Below are positions 16,552 through 25,115 of a stretch of 64,000 nucleotides of DNA, in pieces (positions within the stretch are counted from its first letter, which is position 1; each line of letters begins with the position of its first letter). The stretch covers positions 248,001 to 312,000 of the forward strand of contig NZ_PGFD01000003.1 of the NCBI RefSeq assembly GCF_002797535.1, read 5' to 3'. A program made the position numbers and the translations under genes. Below the pieces are notes generated by a model. It made no database searches, was not told the DNA's origin, and was given only the letters and a program-made list of their open reading frames with translations. The stretch comes from Chryseobacterium geocarposphaerae. Its GTDB lineage: Bacteria > Bacteroidota > Bacteroidia > Flavobacteriales > Weeksellaceae.

Positions 16552-16706
16552 TTAACGCAAAGTTTTAATTTTATTTAATTTATAAAAGTGAGCAAAAATG
16601 AATCAACAAGTTAATTTGATGAAGTGAGTGATCAAGCTTCGCGTAGCAAACTTATTTGCCTTTGCTTTTTAAAAATTACCATTTACAATATCAATCTTTG
16701 CGTTAA
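16552..16706. repeat. Possible small repeat element bounded by an 11-bp inverted repeat
   Basis: TTAACGCAAAG (16552-16562) and CTTTGCGTTAA (16696-16706) are perfect inverted repeats enclosing 133 bases, which fill most of the 191-base gap between the TonB-receptor and thioredoxin-like genes. The interior has an AGCTTCGCG segment and no reading frame. The shape suggests a miniature inverted-repeat element or a dispersed intergenic repeat, but only one copy is seen here. Confidence 0.4.
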
Positions 16707-16721
16707 TCTTCAGCACTCTAA

Positions 16722-18791
16722 TTATTTCAAAGTATATTTTATCCCCAGGAATCCCCTTATTTTCTGCATCGGAGCGTATCCGTAAGTTGTATCAAAGGTG
16801 TAATGATAAGGATTACTGATCGGATCATCAACATTTTTATCAAACGGATCAAAGGGTCGCATCAAAGGATCTTTCGGTGTAAAATTGAACAGGTTTTTGA
16901 TCCCGCAATACACTTCAAATCCAGATTTGAAACTTCTCGAAACCTGAATATTCGCCAGAGAATAAAACGGGGAATATTCAGCTCGGTAATCATTCGGTAA
17001 AACTGGCAGTCGCATCGGTCCGTAAAACTGCCCTGTAAAATCTATCGTCAGATTATTTTTAAACTTATAGCTCAAATTATACGTACCACTCCATTTCGGG
17101 GCATGAAGCTGCTGTGATTTTTCATTTTCACCATCAAATTTCTGATAAACATCGAGATATGTCACTCCTAAATTGACACTCAAAGGAAAACTAAAGTTAT
17201 AATCTACATTCAGAGAAGCTCCTCTGGAAATTCCATAACCGTGAAGATTATCATAAATAATTTTCTCAGGATCAGTATCAAAATCACCGACAATCTTATT
17301 ACTGAAATAGGTATAAAAAGCCGAAGCATCCAGATTGATCAACTTGTCGCCGACAGGAATTTTCCAGACATAATTTAAATTTCCGTTGATTGATCTTTCA
17401 GGTTTTAAATCTGATTTAATCACCACTTCACGCGAACCAGTCAATGCTGCATGATCTTCTGTAAACAAATTTACCACACGGAAACCCGTCCCAAAGTTGA
17501 ACCTCAATGTATGGTAAGGATTGGGAGAAAACTTCCAGGCAAAACGTGGTGAATGAACTGAATGATGAATTTTATCATAATCAAATCTATATCCTAATAA
17601 TAAGGTATTCTTCTCATTAATTTCCCACTGATCCTGAATAAAAGCTCCAAAAATTGGTGATTTCATCGGCTCGTTTGTCAAGCCGTCTGACGAAAGTGTT
17701 CCCGGAGTATTGTCATCATAGTAGGTTTTCTTGAAAGTTGCGCCTACAATCAAATCGTGTTTTCCCAATTTTTTATCCCAATACGTTTGTGTAAAAGCCA
17801 CTTTCTGTGTCGCCACAAAAGGATTATTACCATAGAAAGAATTCTGATCATGGAAATTGTAAGAGAACTGAGTAATTATATTTTCTTTTATAGGCCATTG
17901 ATAAACGCCAAAAGCTTCTATTCTATTCGTATAAATACTTTCTCCGTAGACCTCATCACTTCCACGATACGATTTATTCCACTGCATTTCTCCGCCAAAA
18001 CGGTCTTCATATAAATATCTTAATGCAAAACTTGCCAGTCGGTTTTCTTTTCGTTGAAAATTCCATTTATTAAAGATTGAAATTCTGTTCTGTAATGCTG
18101 CATCTGTGAAATTATCTTTATTGGAATCAAATCTTTTTTCGTAATTGAAATAATTTAAACTTAATAAGGAAGCAACATTTTTTCCCAAACTAAATTTCGT
18201 GGAGAGATCAAGGTTATTTTCACTCCAGGTTGTTGTCATTAGATCAACACTGAATTTCGGAGCGGTCAAAGCATTTTTAGTAATGATATTAATAACTCCT
18301 CCCATCGCTTCAGAACCATAAATGGATGAAGCCGGACCTTTTACGACTTCAATTCTATCGACAAGACTATTGGGAATGCCACTCAGTCCGTAAACGGTTG
18401 AAAGCGAACTTACAATCGGCATTCCGTCGATCAAAATCATCGTATAAGGACCTTCCAATCCGTTGATGTGAATATCTCCCGTATTACAAACTGAACAATT
18501 CAACTGAGGTTTTACTCCATTGACCATAGAAATGGCTTCAAAAATACTTGGTGTAGGGTTTTTCTGGAAAAATTTCTGCGAATAGATTTCTACAGCAACC
18601 GGACTTTTAGATTTACTGATCGGTTTTATTGTTCCGGTGATTACCACATCATCGATATCTTTAGTCTTGATTTTTCGATCTGAAATTTTAACTGAATCTG
18701 CTTTTCCTGATGACTTTACATTCAAACTGTCAGCTTCTTGTGAAAAACAATAGCCTGAAAAAAAAAGAGCAGAAAATAGTATTCGTTTCAT
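16722..18791 (-). CDS. TonB-dependent outer-membrane receptor
   Basis: About 689 residues. The start at 18791 gives a good signal peptide (MKRILFSALFFSGYCFSQ); an in-frame ATG at 18821 would precede it. A TonB-box-like segment (DDVVITGT, 47-54) is followed by the plug domain with GLEGPYTMILIDGMPI and RIEVVKGPASSIYGSEAMGGVINIIT, and then a 22-strand barrel ending in aromatic residues (IRGFLGIKYTLK). The plug contains a Cys99-x2-Cys102 pair (LNCSVCNTGD), seen in BtuB/HmuR-like receptors of Bacteroidota. The substrate (metal complex, haem, cobalamin or other) is not determinable. Divergent from hmgA. Confidence 0.9.
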   Translation of the reverse strand: MKRILFSALFFSGYCFSQEADSLNVKSSGKADSVKISDRKIKTKDIDDVVITGTIKPISKSKSPVAVEIYSQKFFQKNPTPSIFEAISMVNGVKPQLNCSVCNTGDIHINGLEGPYTMILIDGMPIVSSLSTVYGLSGIPNSLVDRIEVVKGPASSIYGSEAMGGVINIITKNALTAPKFSVDLMTTTWSENNLDLSTKFSLGKNVASLLSLNYFNYEKRFDSNKDNFTDAALQNRISIFNKWNFQRKENRLASFALRYLYEDRFGGEMQWNKSYRGSDEVYGESIYTNRIEAFGVYQWPIKENIITQFSYNFHDQNSFYGNNPFVATQKVAFTQTYWDKKLGKHDLIVGATFKKTYYDDNTPGTLSSDGLTNEPMKSPIFGAFIQDQWEINEKNTLLLGYRFDYDKIHHSVHSPRFAWKFSPNPYHTLRFNFGTGFRVVNLFTEDHAALTGSREVVIKSDLKPERSINGNLNYVWKIPVGDKLINLDASAFYTYFSNKIVGDFDTDPEKIIYDNLHGYGISRGASLNVDYNFSFPLSVNLGVTYLDVYQKFDGENEKSQQLHAPKWSGTYNLSYKFKNNLTIDFTGQFYGPMRLPVLPNDYRAEYSPFYSLANIQVSRSFKSGFEVYCGIKNLFNFTPKDPLMRPFDPFDKNVDDPISNPYHYTFDTTYGYAPMQKIRGFLGIKYTLK

Positions 18792-18799
18792 GAAATTAA

Positions 18800-18823
18800 A
18801 ATTGTTAGACAAAACTAACAATT
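18800..18823 (-). promoter_or_regulatory. Perfect 9+9 bp dyad over the TonB-receptor promoter
   Basis: AATTGTTAG (18800-18808) and CTAACAATT (18815-18823) form a perfect inverted repeat with a 6-base centre. The minus-strand -7 box TAGTTTTG (18810-18817) lies inside it, so a bound dimeric repressor would block the receptor promoter. The dyad starts 9 bases upstream of the start codon. Confidence 0.6.
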
Positions 18824-18864
18824 ATTTTTCAATTACAAAACTCTACCCGAAAAATAATATTAAA

Positions 18865-18892
18865 TTGAATTCATGAAAAAGTATTAAATTTG
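18865..18892 (+). promoter_or_regulatory. Promoter of hmgA
   Basis: TTG (18865-18867), 17-base spacer, TAAATTTG (18885-18892): an exact Bacteroidota promoter 22 bases before ATG 18915. It is divergent from the TonB-receptor promoter, with their -7 boxes 67 bases apart. Confidence 0.75.
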
Positions 18893-18914
18893 AGAGTCAA
18901 CATATAAAAGTAAA

Positions 18915-20069
18915 ATGAGATATCATCAGTCGGGAAATATCCCACAAAAAAGGCATACGATTTTCAAATCTCCTGAAGATAAATTTTACTATGAACAGCT
19001 TTTCGGAACAGAGGGTTTTCATGGAATTTCTTCACTATTGTACCACATTCACCGTCCGACTCAGATCAAATCGATTGGCGAACCGAAAGATGTAGCACCG
19101 AAAATCGCAGTTGAGAAAAACGTAACTCCAAGAATGTTTAAGGGAATGAATGTAACTCCCGAAGATGATTTTATGGACAGCCGCAAGTTTTTGATGGTAA
19201 ACAATGACCTTAAAATGGGATTGTCGAAGCCAAGAAAATCGATGGATTATTTCTACAAAAACGCTGAATGTGACGAGCTTTTATACGCTCACAGCGGAAG
19301 CGGAATTCTAAAAACTTTTGTTGGAAACCTTGAATTTTCCGTTGGTGATTACTTAATCATTCCAAGAGGAACCATTTATCAGGTTGAATTACATTCTGAT
19401 GATACTGTCTTCTTTGTAGTAGAAAGTCACTCACCAATTTACACTCCGAAGAGATACAGGAACGAGTTTGGTCAATTATTGGAACATTCTCCGTTCTGCG
19501 AAAGAGATATTATTACACCTACTTTTGTTGAGCCTAAAGACGAAAAAGGGGAATTTTTGATTAAGGTAAAAAAGGAAAATCAAATCACAGATTTTATCTA
19601 CGCAACGCATCCGTTTGATGTGGTAGGCTGGGACGGATATTTTTATCCTTATAAATTTAATATTAAAAACTTTGAACCGATCACAGGAAGAATTCATCAA
19701 CCGCCACCGGTTCACCAGACGTTTGAAGCACACAATTTCGTGGTTTGTTCGTTCTGTGCAAGAATGTATGACTACCATCCTCAGGCAATTCCGGCACCTT
19801 ACAATCATTCCAACATTGATTCTGATGAGGTTTTATTCTATACAGAAGGGGATTTCATGAGCCGTAATCATATTGATTTAATGGACTTTACGCTTCACCC
19901 CGGAGGAATCGTTCACGGACCTCACCCCGGCGCAATGGAAAGAAGTATCGGTAAAAAATTCACGGAAGAATATGCGGTAATGGTAGATCCTTTCCGTCCT
20001 TTAAAACTTACGGAAGAAGCTTTGAAAGTAGAAGATCCAACTTATAAAACTTCCTGGCTGGAGGAATAA
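18915..20069 (+). CDS. hmgA: Homogentisate 1,2-dioxygenase
   Basis: 384 residues, a cupin-fold non-haem Fe(II) enzyme that opens the ring of homogentisate to maleylacetoacetate in tyrosine and phenylalanine catabolism. The N-terminus MRYHQSGNIPQKRHTIF and the segments HQPPPVHQTFEAHNFVVCSF and RMYDYHPQAIPAPYNHSN are diagnostic. Probable iron ligands are His298, Glu305 and His334 (in GGIVHGPHPGAMER). The gene has its own promoter and terminator and is followed by CoA-transferase, hppD and fahA genes of the same pathway. Confidence 0.95.
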   Translation: MRYHQSGNIPQKRHTIFKSPEDKFYYEQLFGTEGFHGISSLLYHIHRPTQIKSIGEPKDVAPKIAVEKNVTPRMFKGMNVTPEDDFMDSRKFLMVNNDLKMGLSKPRKSMDYFYKNAECDELLYAHSGSGILKTFVGNLEFSVGDYLIIPRGTIYQVELHSDDTVFFVVESHSPIYTPKRYRNEFGQLLEHSPFCERDIITPTFVEPKDEKGEFLIKVKKENQITDFIYATHPFDVVGWDGYFYPYKFNIKNFEPITGRIHQPPPVHQTFEAHNFVVCSFCARMYDYHPQAIPAPYNHSNIDSDEVLFYTEGDFMSRNHIDLMDFTLHPGGIVHGPHPGAMERSIGKKFTEEYAVMVDPFRPLKLTEEALKVEDPTYKTSWLEE

Positions 20070-20115
20070 AAATTTCCTTTTTAATGGTCAAAAAAAGAAT
20101 TATGAAATAAATATA

Positions 20116-20153
20116 AAAGATGCCTTAAACAAATGTTTAAAGCATCTTTTTTT
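20116..20153 (+). terminator. Terminator after hmgA
   Basis: AAAGATGCCTTAAAC and GTTTAAAGCATCTTT pair with one C-A mismatch around AAAT, followed by a T run. Confidence 0.82.
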
Positions 20154-20154
20154 G

Positions 20155-20162
20155 TAAATTTG
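20155..20162 (+). promoter_or_regulatory. TAnnTTTG box of the first CoA-transferase gene
   Basis: TAAATTTG begins two bases after the T run of the hmgA terminator. The ATG is 84 bases further on, which would leave an untranslated leader of roughly 75-80 bases. Confidence 0.45.
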
Positions 20163-20246
20163 TAAGATTAGGATTAACATTTTATCATCCTTTATTTTAT
20201 ACTACAACATGGAATAAATGGGTGGATAAAATCAAATAAAGAGTAA

Positions 20247-21758
20247 ATGTTAGAAAGAATCAGACTAGAAAGTCTACATAAGAAAGTAACCACAGTAGAA
20301 AATGCCGTCAATATCATTAAAGATGGCATGGTAGTAGGATCCAGCGGTTTTACAAAAGCCGGAGACAGTAAAGCCATTTTAGCCGCACTGGCTGAAAAAG
20401 GAAAAACTGAAGATCTGAAAATCACCTTAATGACCGGCGCTTCTTTAGGCCACGGAACAGACGGAAAGCTTGCAGAAGCCAATGTCGTAAAAAAAAGGAT
20501 GCCGTTTCAGGTTGATCCTATTCTCAGAAACAAAATCAACAAAGGTGAAATTCTTTTCATCGATCAGCATTTAAGTGAAAGTGCAGAACTTCTTCATACC
20601 AAAAATTTACAAAATATTGATGTTGCTGTAATTGAAGCTGCCTATATTGAAAGAGACGGAAGCATCGTTCCGACAACCTCCGTAGGAAATTCGGTAACTT
20701 TCGCTGCTCTAGCAAAAAAAGTAATCATAGAGATCAACACGGAAGTTCCTGAAGAAGTATACGGAATCCACGACATCTATCAGGCAGAAGATTATCCATA
20801 CAGAAATGTAATTCCTATCGTTGCGCCTTGGAATAAAATCGGGAGAAAAAGCATTCCGGTAGATCCTGAAAAAATTGAAGCGATTGTTTTTACCAATCTT
20901 AAAGACAGTCCTGCCGATATTGCTGAACCGGATGCAAAAACAACGGCCATTGCAAAACATATCATTGAGTTCTTTGAAAATGAAGTACGTTTAGGAAGAC
21001 TTACAGACAGGCTTCTCCCGCTTCAGGCAGGAATCGGTAAAGTAGCGAACGCCGTTCTTACCGGATTTAAAGACAGTAACTTCTATGATCTGACTATGTT
21101 CTCAGAAGTCTTACAAGACAGTACTTTTGATCTGATTGATGCAGGAAAACTAAGCTTTGCTTCGGCATCTTCTGTAACGGTTTCTAAAGACTGCTATGAC
21201 CGAGTGTTTGGAAATCTTAGCAAATACAGAGAAAAATTTGTTTTAAGACCTCAAAATATTTCCAACACGCCAGGATTGATCAGAAGGCTGGGAGTAATTG
21301 CAATTAATACAGCTATAGAATTTGACATTTATGGAAACGTAAACTCCACGCATATCGGAGGAACAAAAATCATGAATGGAATTGGCGGTTCAGGAGATTT
21401 TGCAAGAAATGCCTATTTAAGTATTTTCGTCACTCAGGCAGCTTCTAAAGAAAATAAGATTTCTCACGTCCTTCCAATGGTTTCTCATACCGATCACACA
21501 GAGCATGATGTTGATATCCTGGTGACAGATGTCGGTTTAGCAGATTTAAGAGGGCTTGCTCCGAGAGAAAGAGCTCAGAAAATCATTGATAATTGTGTTC
21601 ACCCTGATTATAAAGAAGAGTTGCAGTCTTATTTTGACCGTGCCTGTGAAAGAGGAGGACACACTCCTCACCTTTTGGAAGAATCTTTCAGCTGGCATTT
21701 AAGATTCTCACAAACCGGAAGTATGAAGAAAGAAATTGCTCAGGAAGTTTTAAATTAA
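20247..21758 (+). CDS. Acetyl-CoA hydrolase/transferase family, succinate:CoA transferase type
   Basis: 503 residues, the full length of class I acetate:succinate CoA-transferases (ScpC/AarC/Ach1-like). GMVVGSSGFTKAGDSKAI is the N-terminal loop; MFSEVLQDSTFDLID holds the Glu that forms the glutamyl-CoA thioester; THIGGTKIMNGIGGSGDFARNAYLSIF is the CoA-binding glycine-rich block. The enzyme moves CoA between acetate and succinate or hydrolyses acetyl-CoA. In this setting it could recycle the acids released by tyrosine breakdown, which is inference from position. Confidence 0.88.
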   Translation: MLERIRLESLHKKVTTVENAVNIIKDGMVVGSSGFTKAGDSKAILAALAEKGKTEDLKITLMTGASLGHGTDGKLAEANVVKKRMPFQVDPILRNKINKGEILFIDQHLSESAELLHTKNLQNIDVAVIEAAYIERDGSIVPTTSVGNSVTFAALAKKVIIEINTEVPEEVYGIHDIYQAEDYPYRNVIPIVAPWNKIGRKSIPVDPEKIEAIVFTNLKDSPADIAEPDAKTTAIAKHIIEFFENEVRLGRLTDRLLPLQAGIGKVANAVLTGFKDSNFYDLTMFSEVLQDSTFDLIDAGKLSFASASSVTVSKDCYDRVFGNLSKYREKFVLRPQNISNTPGLIRRLGVIAINTAIEFDIYGNVNSTHIGGTKIMNGIGGSGDFARNAYLSIFVTQAASKENKISHVLPMVSHTDHTEHDVDILVTDVGLADLRGLAPRERAQKIIDNCVHPDYKEELQSYFDRACERGGHTPHLLEESFSWHLRFSQTGSMKKEIAQEVLN

Positions 21759-21778
21759 TTAGTTTAAAATATCGTATA

Positions 21779-21809
21779 AAAGACTAAGTGTATTACACTT
21801 AGTCTTTTT
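21779..21809 (+). terminator. Terminator after the CoA-transferase
   Basis: AAAGACTAAGTG pairs perfectly with CACTTAGTCTTT around TATTA, then T residues. Confidence 0.87.
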
Positions 21810-21896
21810 GTTTATAAGTCTTATTAATTTTATTGCACATGATAAAAGTTATGTGATCAGTCTGTAAAATTTAAACCCAATTAAAATAAGATGAAT

Positions 21897-21904
21897 TATC
21901 TTTG
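21897..21904 (+). promoter_or_regulatory. TAnnTTTG box of the second CoA-transferase gene
   Basis: TATCTTTG matches the -7 consensus. It contains the TTG at 21902 that would be the first possible start codon, which argues that translation really starts at the ATG at 21968. Confidence 0.55.
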
Positions 21905-21967
21905 AAAAAAGCGTATTTTTTAATTCAGAATCAATTAACCGACACATCATCATCAAATATTACTATT

Positions 21968-23242
21968 ATGTACAACTATATAAGTGCGGAAGAAGCTGTA
22001 TACACCATAAAAAGCGGGAACAGGGTATTTTTTCACGGAAGTGCATGTACTCCCAATCATTTAATTGATGAACTGGCGAGACAATCTCATCGTCTTTCTA
22101 ATGTAGAAATGGTTTCCATTACCCAACAGGGAAATGTGGAAATTGCCAAACCAGAGTACAAAGACAGCTTTTTCATCAATTCTCTTTTTGTTTCAACTCC
22201 GGTACGAGATGCCGTAAATTCTGACCGGGGAGATTTTGTCCCTGTCTTTTTAAGTGAAATCCCCATTCTATTCAGGAAAAATATTTTACCGCTTGATGTA
22301 GCTTTAATCACAGTTTCTCCACCAGACAAACATGGCTTCTGTACTTTAGGAACATCCGTTGATATTGCCAGAGCAGCAGTAGATACCGCAAAAACAATTG
22401 TAGCTATTGTCAATCCGCTGATGCCTAGAACCCACGGAGACGGAATGATCCATGTAAGCAGAATTCATAAACTGGTATGGCATGAAGAGGAACTTCCAAC
22501 AGTAGATTACGGTTCAAAAGTGGGACCTGAAGAAATGGAAGTCGGGAAAAATGTAGCTGAACTGATTGAAGACAGATCTACCCTGCAAATGGGAATAGGA
22601 ACCATTCCTGATGCGGTTTTAAAATGCCTGGGAAATCATAAGGATTTAGGGATACACACCGAAATGTTGAGTGACGGAGTGATTGATTTGATCCAGAGTG
22701 ATGTCATCAACAATAAATATAAAGGCTACAACGACAATAAAACAATTACCAGTTTCTGTTTCGGAACAAGAAAATTATACGATTATGTAGATGACAATAC
22801 GGTTTTCTCATTTGATGATGTAAGTACAGTGAATTTTCCGATTAATATCATGAGAAACAAAAAAATGGTGGCCATCAATTCTGCCATTGAAATAGATCTT
22901 ACAGGTCAGGTTTGTGCAGATTCCATCGGAACTATGCAGTACAGCGGAATCGGCGGACAAATGGATTTTATGAGAGGAGCGGCATTGAGTGAAGATGGAA
23001 AACCCATCATTGCCATCACTTCAAGAACCAAAAAGGGAATTTCCAGGATTGTTCCTTACCTGAAACAGGGAGCCGGAGTTGTTACAACGAGAGGACACAT
23101 TCATTATGTGGTTACGGAATACGGAACCGCTTATTTATATGGTAAAAATTTACGCCAAAGAGCTCAGGAACTGATCAGCATTGCGCATCCTGATGATCGG
23201 GAAATGCTGGAAAGAGCTGCTTTCGAAAGATTTAAACATTAA
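21968..23242 (+). CDS. Acetyl-CoA hydrolase/transferase family, 4-hydroxybutyrate CoA-transferase-like
   Basis: 424 residues from ATG 21968. This is the shorter class of the family (Cat2/AbfT-like, about 430 residues). VFFHGSACTPNHLIDELARQ opens the first domain; LGIHTEMLSDGVIDLI carries the catalytic Glu; GTMQYSGIGGQMDFMRGA is the glycine-rich CoA motif; GRGHIHYVVTEYG-like residues (TTRGHIHYVVTEYGTAYL) close the C-terminal domain. It transfers CoA between short acids; acetoacetate or acetate would fit the pathway, not shown. A distinct paralogue type from the 503-residue neighbour. Confidence 0.87.
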   Translation: MYNYISAEEAVYTIKSGNRVFFHGSACTPNHLIDELARQSHRLSNVEMVSITQQGNVEIAKPEYKDSFFINSLFVSTPVRDAVNSDRGDFVPVFLSEIPILFRKNILPLDVALITVSPPDKHGFCTLGTSVDIARAAVDTAKTIVAIVNPLMPRTHGDGMIHVSRIHKLVWHEEELPTVDYGSKVGPEEMEVGKNVAELIEDRSTLQMGIGTIPDAVLKCLGNHKDLGIHTEMLSDGVIDLIQSDVINNKYKGYNDNKTITSFCFGTRKLYDYVDDNTVFSFDDVSTVNFPINIMRNKKMVAINSAIEIDLTGQVCADSIGTMQYSGIGGQMDFMRGAALSEDGKPIIAITSRTKKGISRIVPYLKQGAGVVTTRGHIHYVVTEYGTAYLYGKNLRQRAQELISIAHPDDREMLERAAFERFKH

Positions 23243-23402
23243 ATTTAACTCTAAATAATCTTTTACAAGGGTGCTTTTTACACTTTAAGCAACTCCTGAA
23301 CATTTTATTAAAACTTTAACTAACAGTTGTTTGTTCCTGTTTTAAATATTTCAGGGAAATTCGTAATTTGCACGCTATAAAATAAAAGTAAAAATAGAAA
23401 AT

Positions 23403-24533
23403 ATGTCAACACTTACATTTGCCGAAAAAATTGCTCAAGCAGAGAATTTTTTACCGATCAATGGTACAGATTACATTGAGTTTTATGTAGGAAATGCTAA
23501 ACAGGCTGCTCATTATTACAAAACCGCTTTTGGTTTCCAGTCTGTAGCATACGCTGGTCCTGAAACAGGAGTAAGAGATCGTGCTTCTTATGTTCTGCAA
23601 CAGGGAAAAATCAGATTGGTTCTTACTACAGGATTAAAATCAGATTCTCCGATCAATGAACACGTAAAAAAACATGGAGATGGAGTAAAGATTTTGGCAC
23701 TTTGGGTAGATGACGCTTATAAAGCATTCGAAGAAACTACTAAAAGAGGCGGAAAACCTTATATGGAGCCTGTAACTTTGGCAGACGAAAACGGTGAAGT
23801 AAGAATGTCGGGAATCTATACTTACGGAGAAACCGTTCACATGTTTGTTGAAAGAAAAAATTATACAGGTCCTTTCATGCCTGGATATGAAAAGTGGGAA
23901 AGTGACTACAATCCTGAAGATGCCGGATTATTGTACGTAGACCACTGTGTAGGAAACGTAGACTGGGATAGAATGCTTCCAACAGTAGAATGGTATGAAA
24001 AAGTAATGGGATTTGTAAACATCCTTTCTTTTGACGACAAACAAATCAACACAGAGTATTCTGCTTTGATGTCTAAAGTAATGTCAAACGGAAACGGATA
24101 TGCAAAATTCCCGATCAACGAGCCAGCAGAAGGTAAAAAGAAATCTCAGGTAGAAGAATACCTTGATTTTTACGAAGGGGAAGGAGTACAGCACATTGCA
24201 GTGGCTACAAAAGATATCATCCACACTGTAACTGAATTGAAAAAACGTGGTGTAGAATTCCTTTCTGCTCCGCCGGAAGCATATTATGACATGGTTCCTG
24301 AAAGAGTGGGTCACATTGATGAAGACCTTAAAAAACTTCAGGAATTAGGGATTCTTATCGATCACGATGAAGAAGGATATTTACTACAAATCTTTACTAA
24401 ACCTGTAGAAGACCGTCCTACCCTATTCTTTGAAATCATTGAAAGACATGGTGCTCAGAGTTTCGGTGCGGGTAACTTTAAAGCTTTGTTTGAAGCTTTG
24501 GAGAGAGAGCAGGAAAGAAGAGGAAATCTTTAA
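23403..24533 (+). CDS. hppD: 4-hydroxyphenylpyruvate dioxygenase
   Basis: 376 residues, a two-domain vicinal-oxygen-chelate Fe(II) enzyme that turns 4-hydroxyphenylpyruvate into homogentisate. The iron triad is visible: His181 (LLYVDHCVGNV), His264 (EGVQHIAVAT) and Glu344 (LFFEIIERHG). The C-terminal QSFGAGNFKALFEALEREQERRGNL is the gating helix and conserved tail. It makes the substrate of HmgA encoded 3.3 kb upstream. The sequence TAATTTG at 23364 is a possible -7 box with one base fewer in the spacer. Confidence 0.95.
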   Translation: MSTLTFAEKIAQAENFLPINGTDYIEFYVGNAKQAAHYYKTAFGFQSVAYAGPETGVRDRASYVLQQGKIRLVLTTGLKSDSPINEHVKKHGDGVKILALWVDDAYKAFEETTKRGGKPYMEPVTLADENGEVRMSGIYTYGETVHMFVERKNYTGPFMPGYEKWESDYNPEDAGLLYVDHCVGNVDWDRMLPTVEWYEKVMGFVNILSFDDKQINTEYSALMSKVMSNGNGYAKFPINEPAEGKKKSQVEEYLDFYEGEGVQHIAVATKDIIHTVTELKKRGVEFLSAPPEAYYDMVPERVGHIDEDLKKLQELGILIDHDEEGYLLQIFTKPVEDRPTLFFEIIERHGAQSFGAGNFKALFEALEREQERRGNL

Positions 24534-24549
24534 TTTTAAATACAATAAT

Positions 24550-24586
24550 AAGTTTTGTCAGGATTTTATCTTGGCAAAACTTTTTT
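24550..24586 (+). terminator. Terminator after hppD
   Basis: AAGTTTTGTCA pairs with TGGCAAAACTT (one G-T pair) across a loop of about 13 bases, followed by TTTT. It separates hppD from the next gene, although read-through is possible. Confidence 0.7.
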
Positions 24587-24600
24587 ATAAAACACCTTAT

Positions 24601-25062
24601 ATGAAAAAAATTCTCATCGGTATTTCATTACTATCAACATTGGTATGTGCAAAAGCACAATATGGAACCATCAACGAAATTCTTACGCAGCTTGAAGAAA
24701 GAAAAGGTATTAATCAGCATTTAGGAGATGTAAGTATTGACAATAAAAAATTCGTCTTCATTAAAGACGCAGAAGATCACACAGAAAGAGATTTTATTGT
24801 GATTAAGGGAAACAAGGTTACCTATGTAGAAGTCTTCGATGATAAAGCAACGGGAGAAAGCAATTCAAATGTTTTTTCCGGAGATATTGTAAGAAGCAAA
24901 AAAAATATCATTTCCTTACGTGCCGATATGCTGGAAAATCAGAAAGTTCCGATACCGGTTACGAAAACCTTATTATTGACAAAGCAAAAAGATATTCTGT
25001 ATCTTATTGATGTGAATACCAAAGATCGATGGATCGATGAAGAATCTTATTCAAAAAAATAA
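24601..25062 (+). CDS. Exported protein of unknown function between hppD and fahA
   Basis: 153 residues from ATG 24601, which gives a clean signal peptide (MKKILIGISLLSTLVCAKAQ). The longer upstream frame runs into hppD and is not credible. The mature part (LGDVSIDNKKFVFIKDAEDHTERDFIVIKGNKVTYVEVFDD) looks beta-rich and small, with no motif known to me and no cysteine after the signal. It is 53 bases upstream of the fahA start. Its place inside the tyrosine cluster may be incidental. Confidence 0.65.
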   Translation: MKKILIGISLLSTLVCAKAQYGTINEILTQLEERKGINQHLGDVSIDNKKFVFIKDAEDHTERDFIVIKGNKVTYVEVFDDKATGESNSNVFSGDIVRSKKNIISLRADMLENQKVPIPVTKTLLLTKQKDILYLIDVNTKDRWIDEESYSKK

Positions 25063-25115
25063 CAACCCGGAATTTGAGGAACTTTATTCTTAAATTCTTA
25101 TTTAATCCTAAACTT

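Noticed and set aside
18858..18890. Direct repeat TATTAAATT (18858 and 18882) at the hmgA promoter
   Set aside because: The two copies coincide with the -33 and -7 promoter elements in AT-rich DNA, so I do not treat them as an operator.
24430..24600. Extended start of the small exported protein after hppD
   Set aside because: It overlaps hppD and its terminator; the signal peptide begins at 24601.
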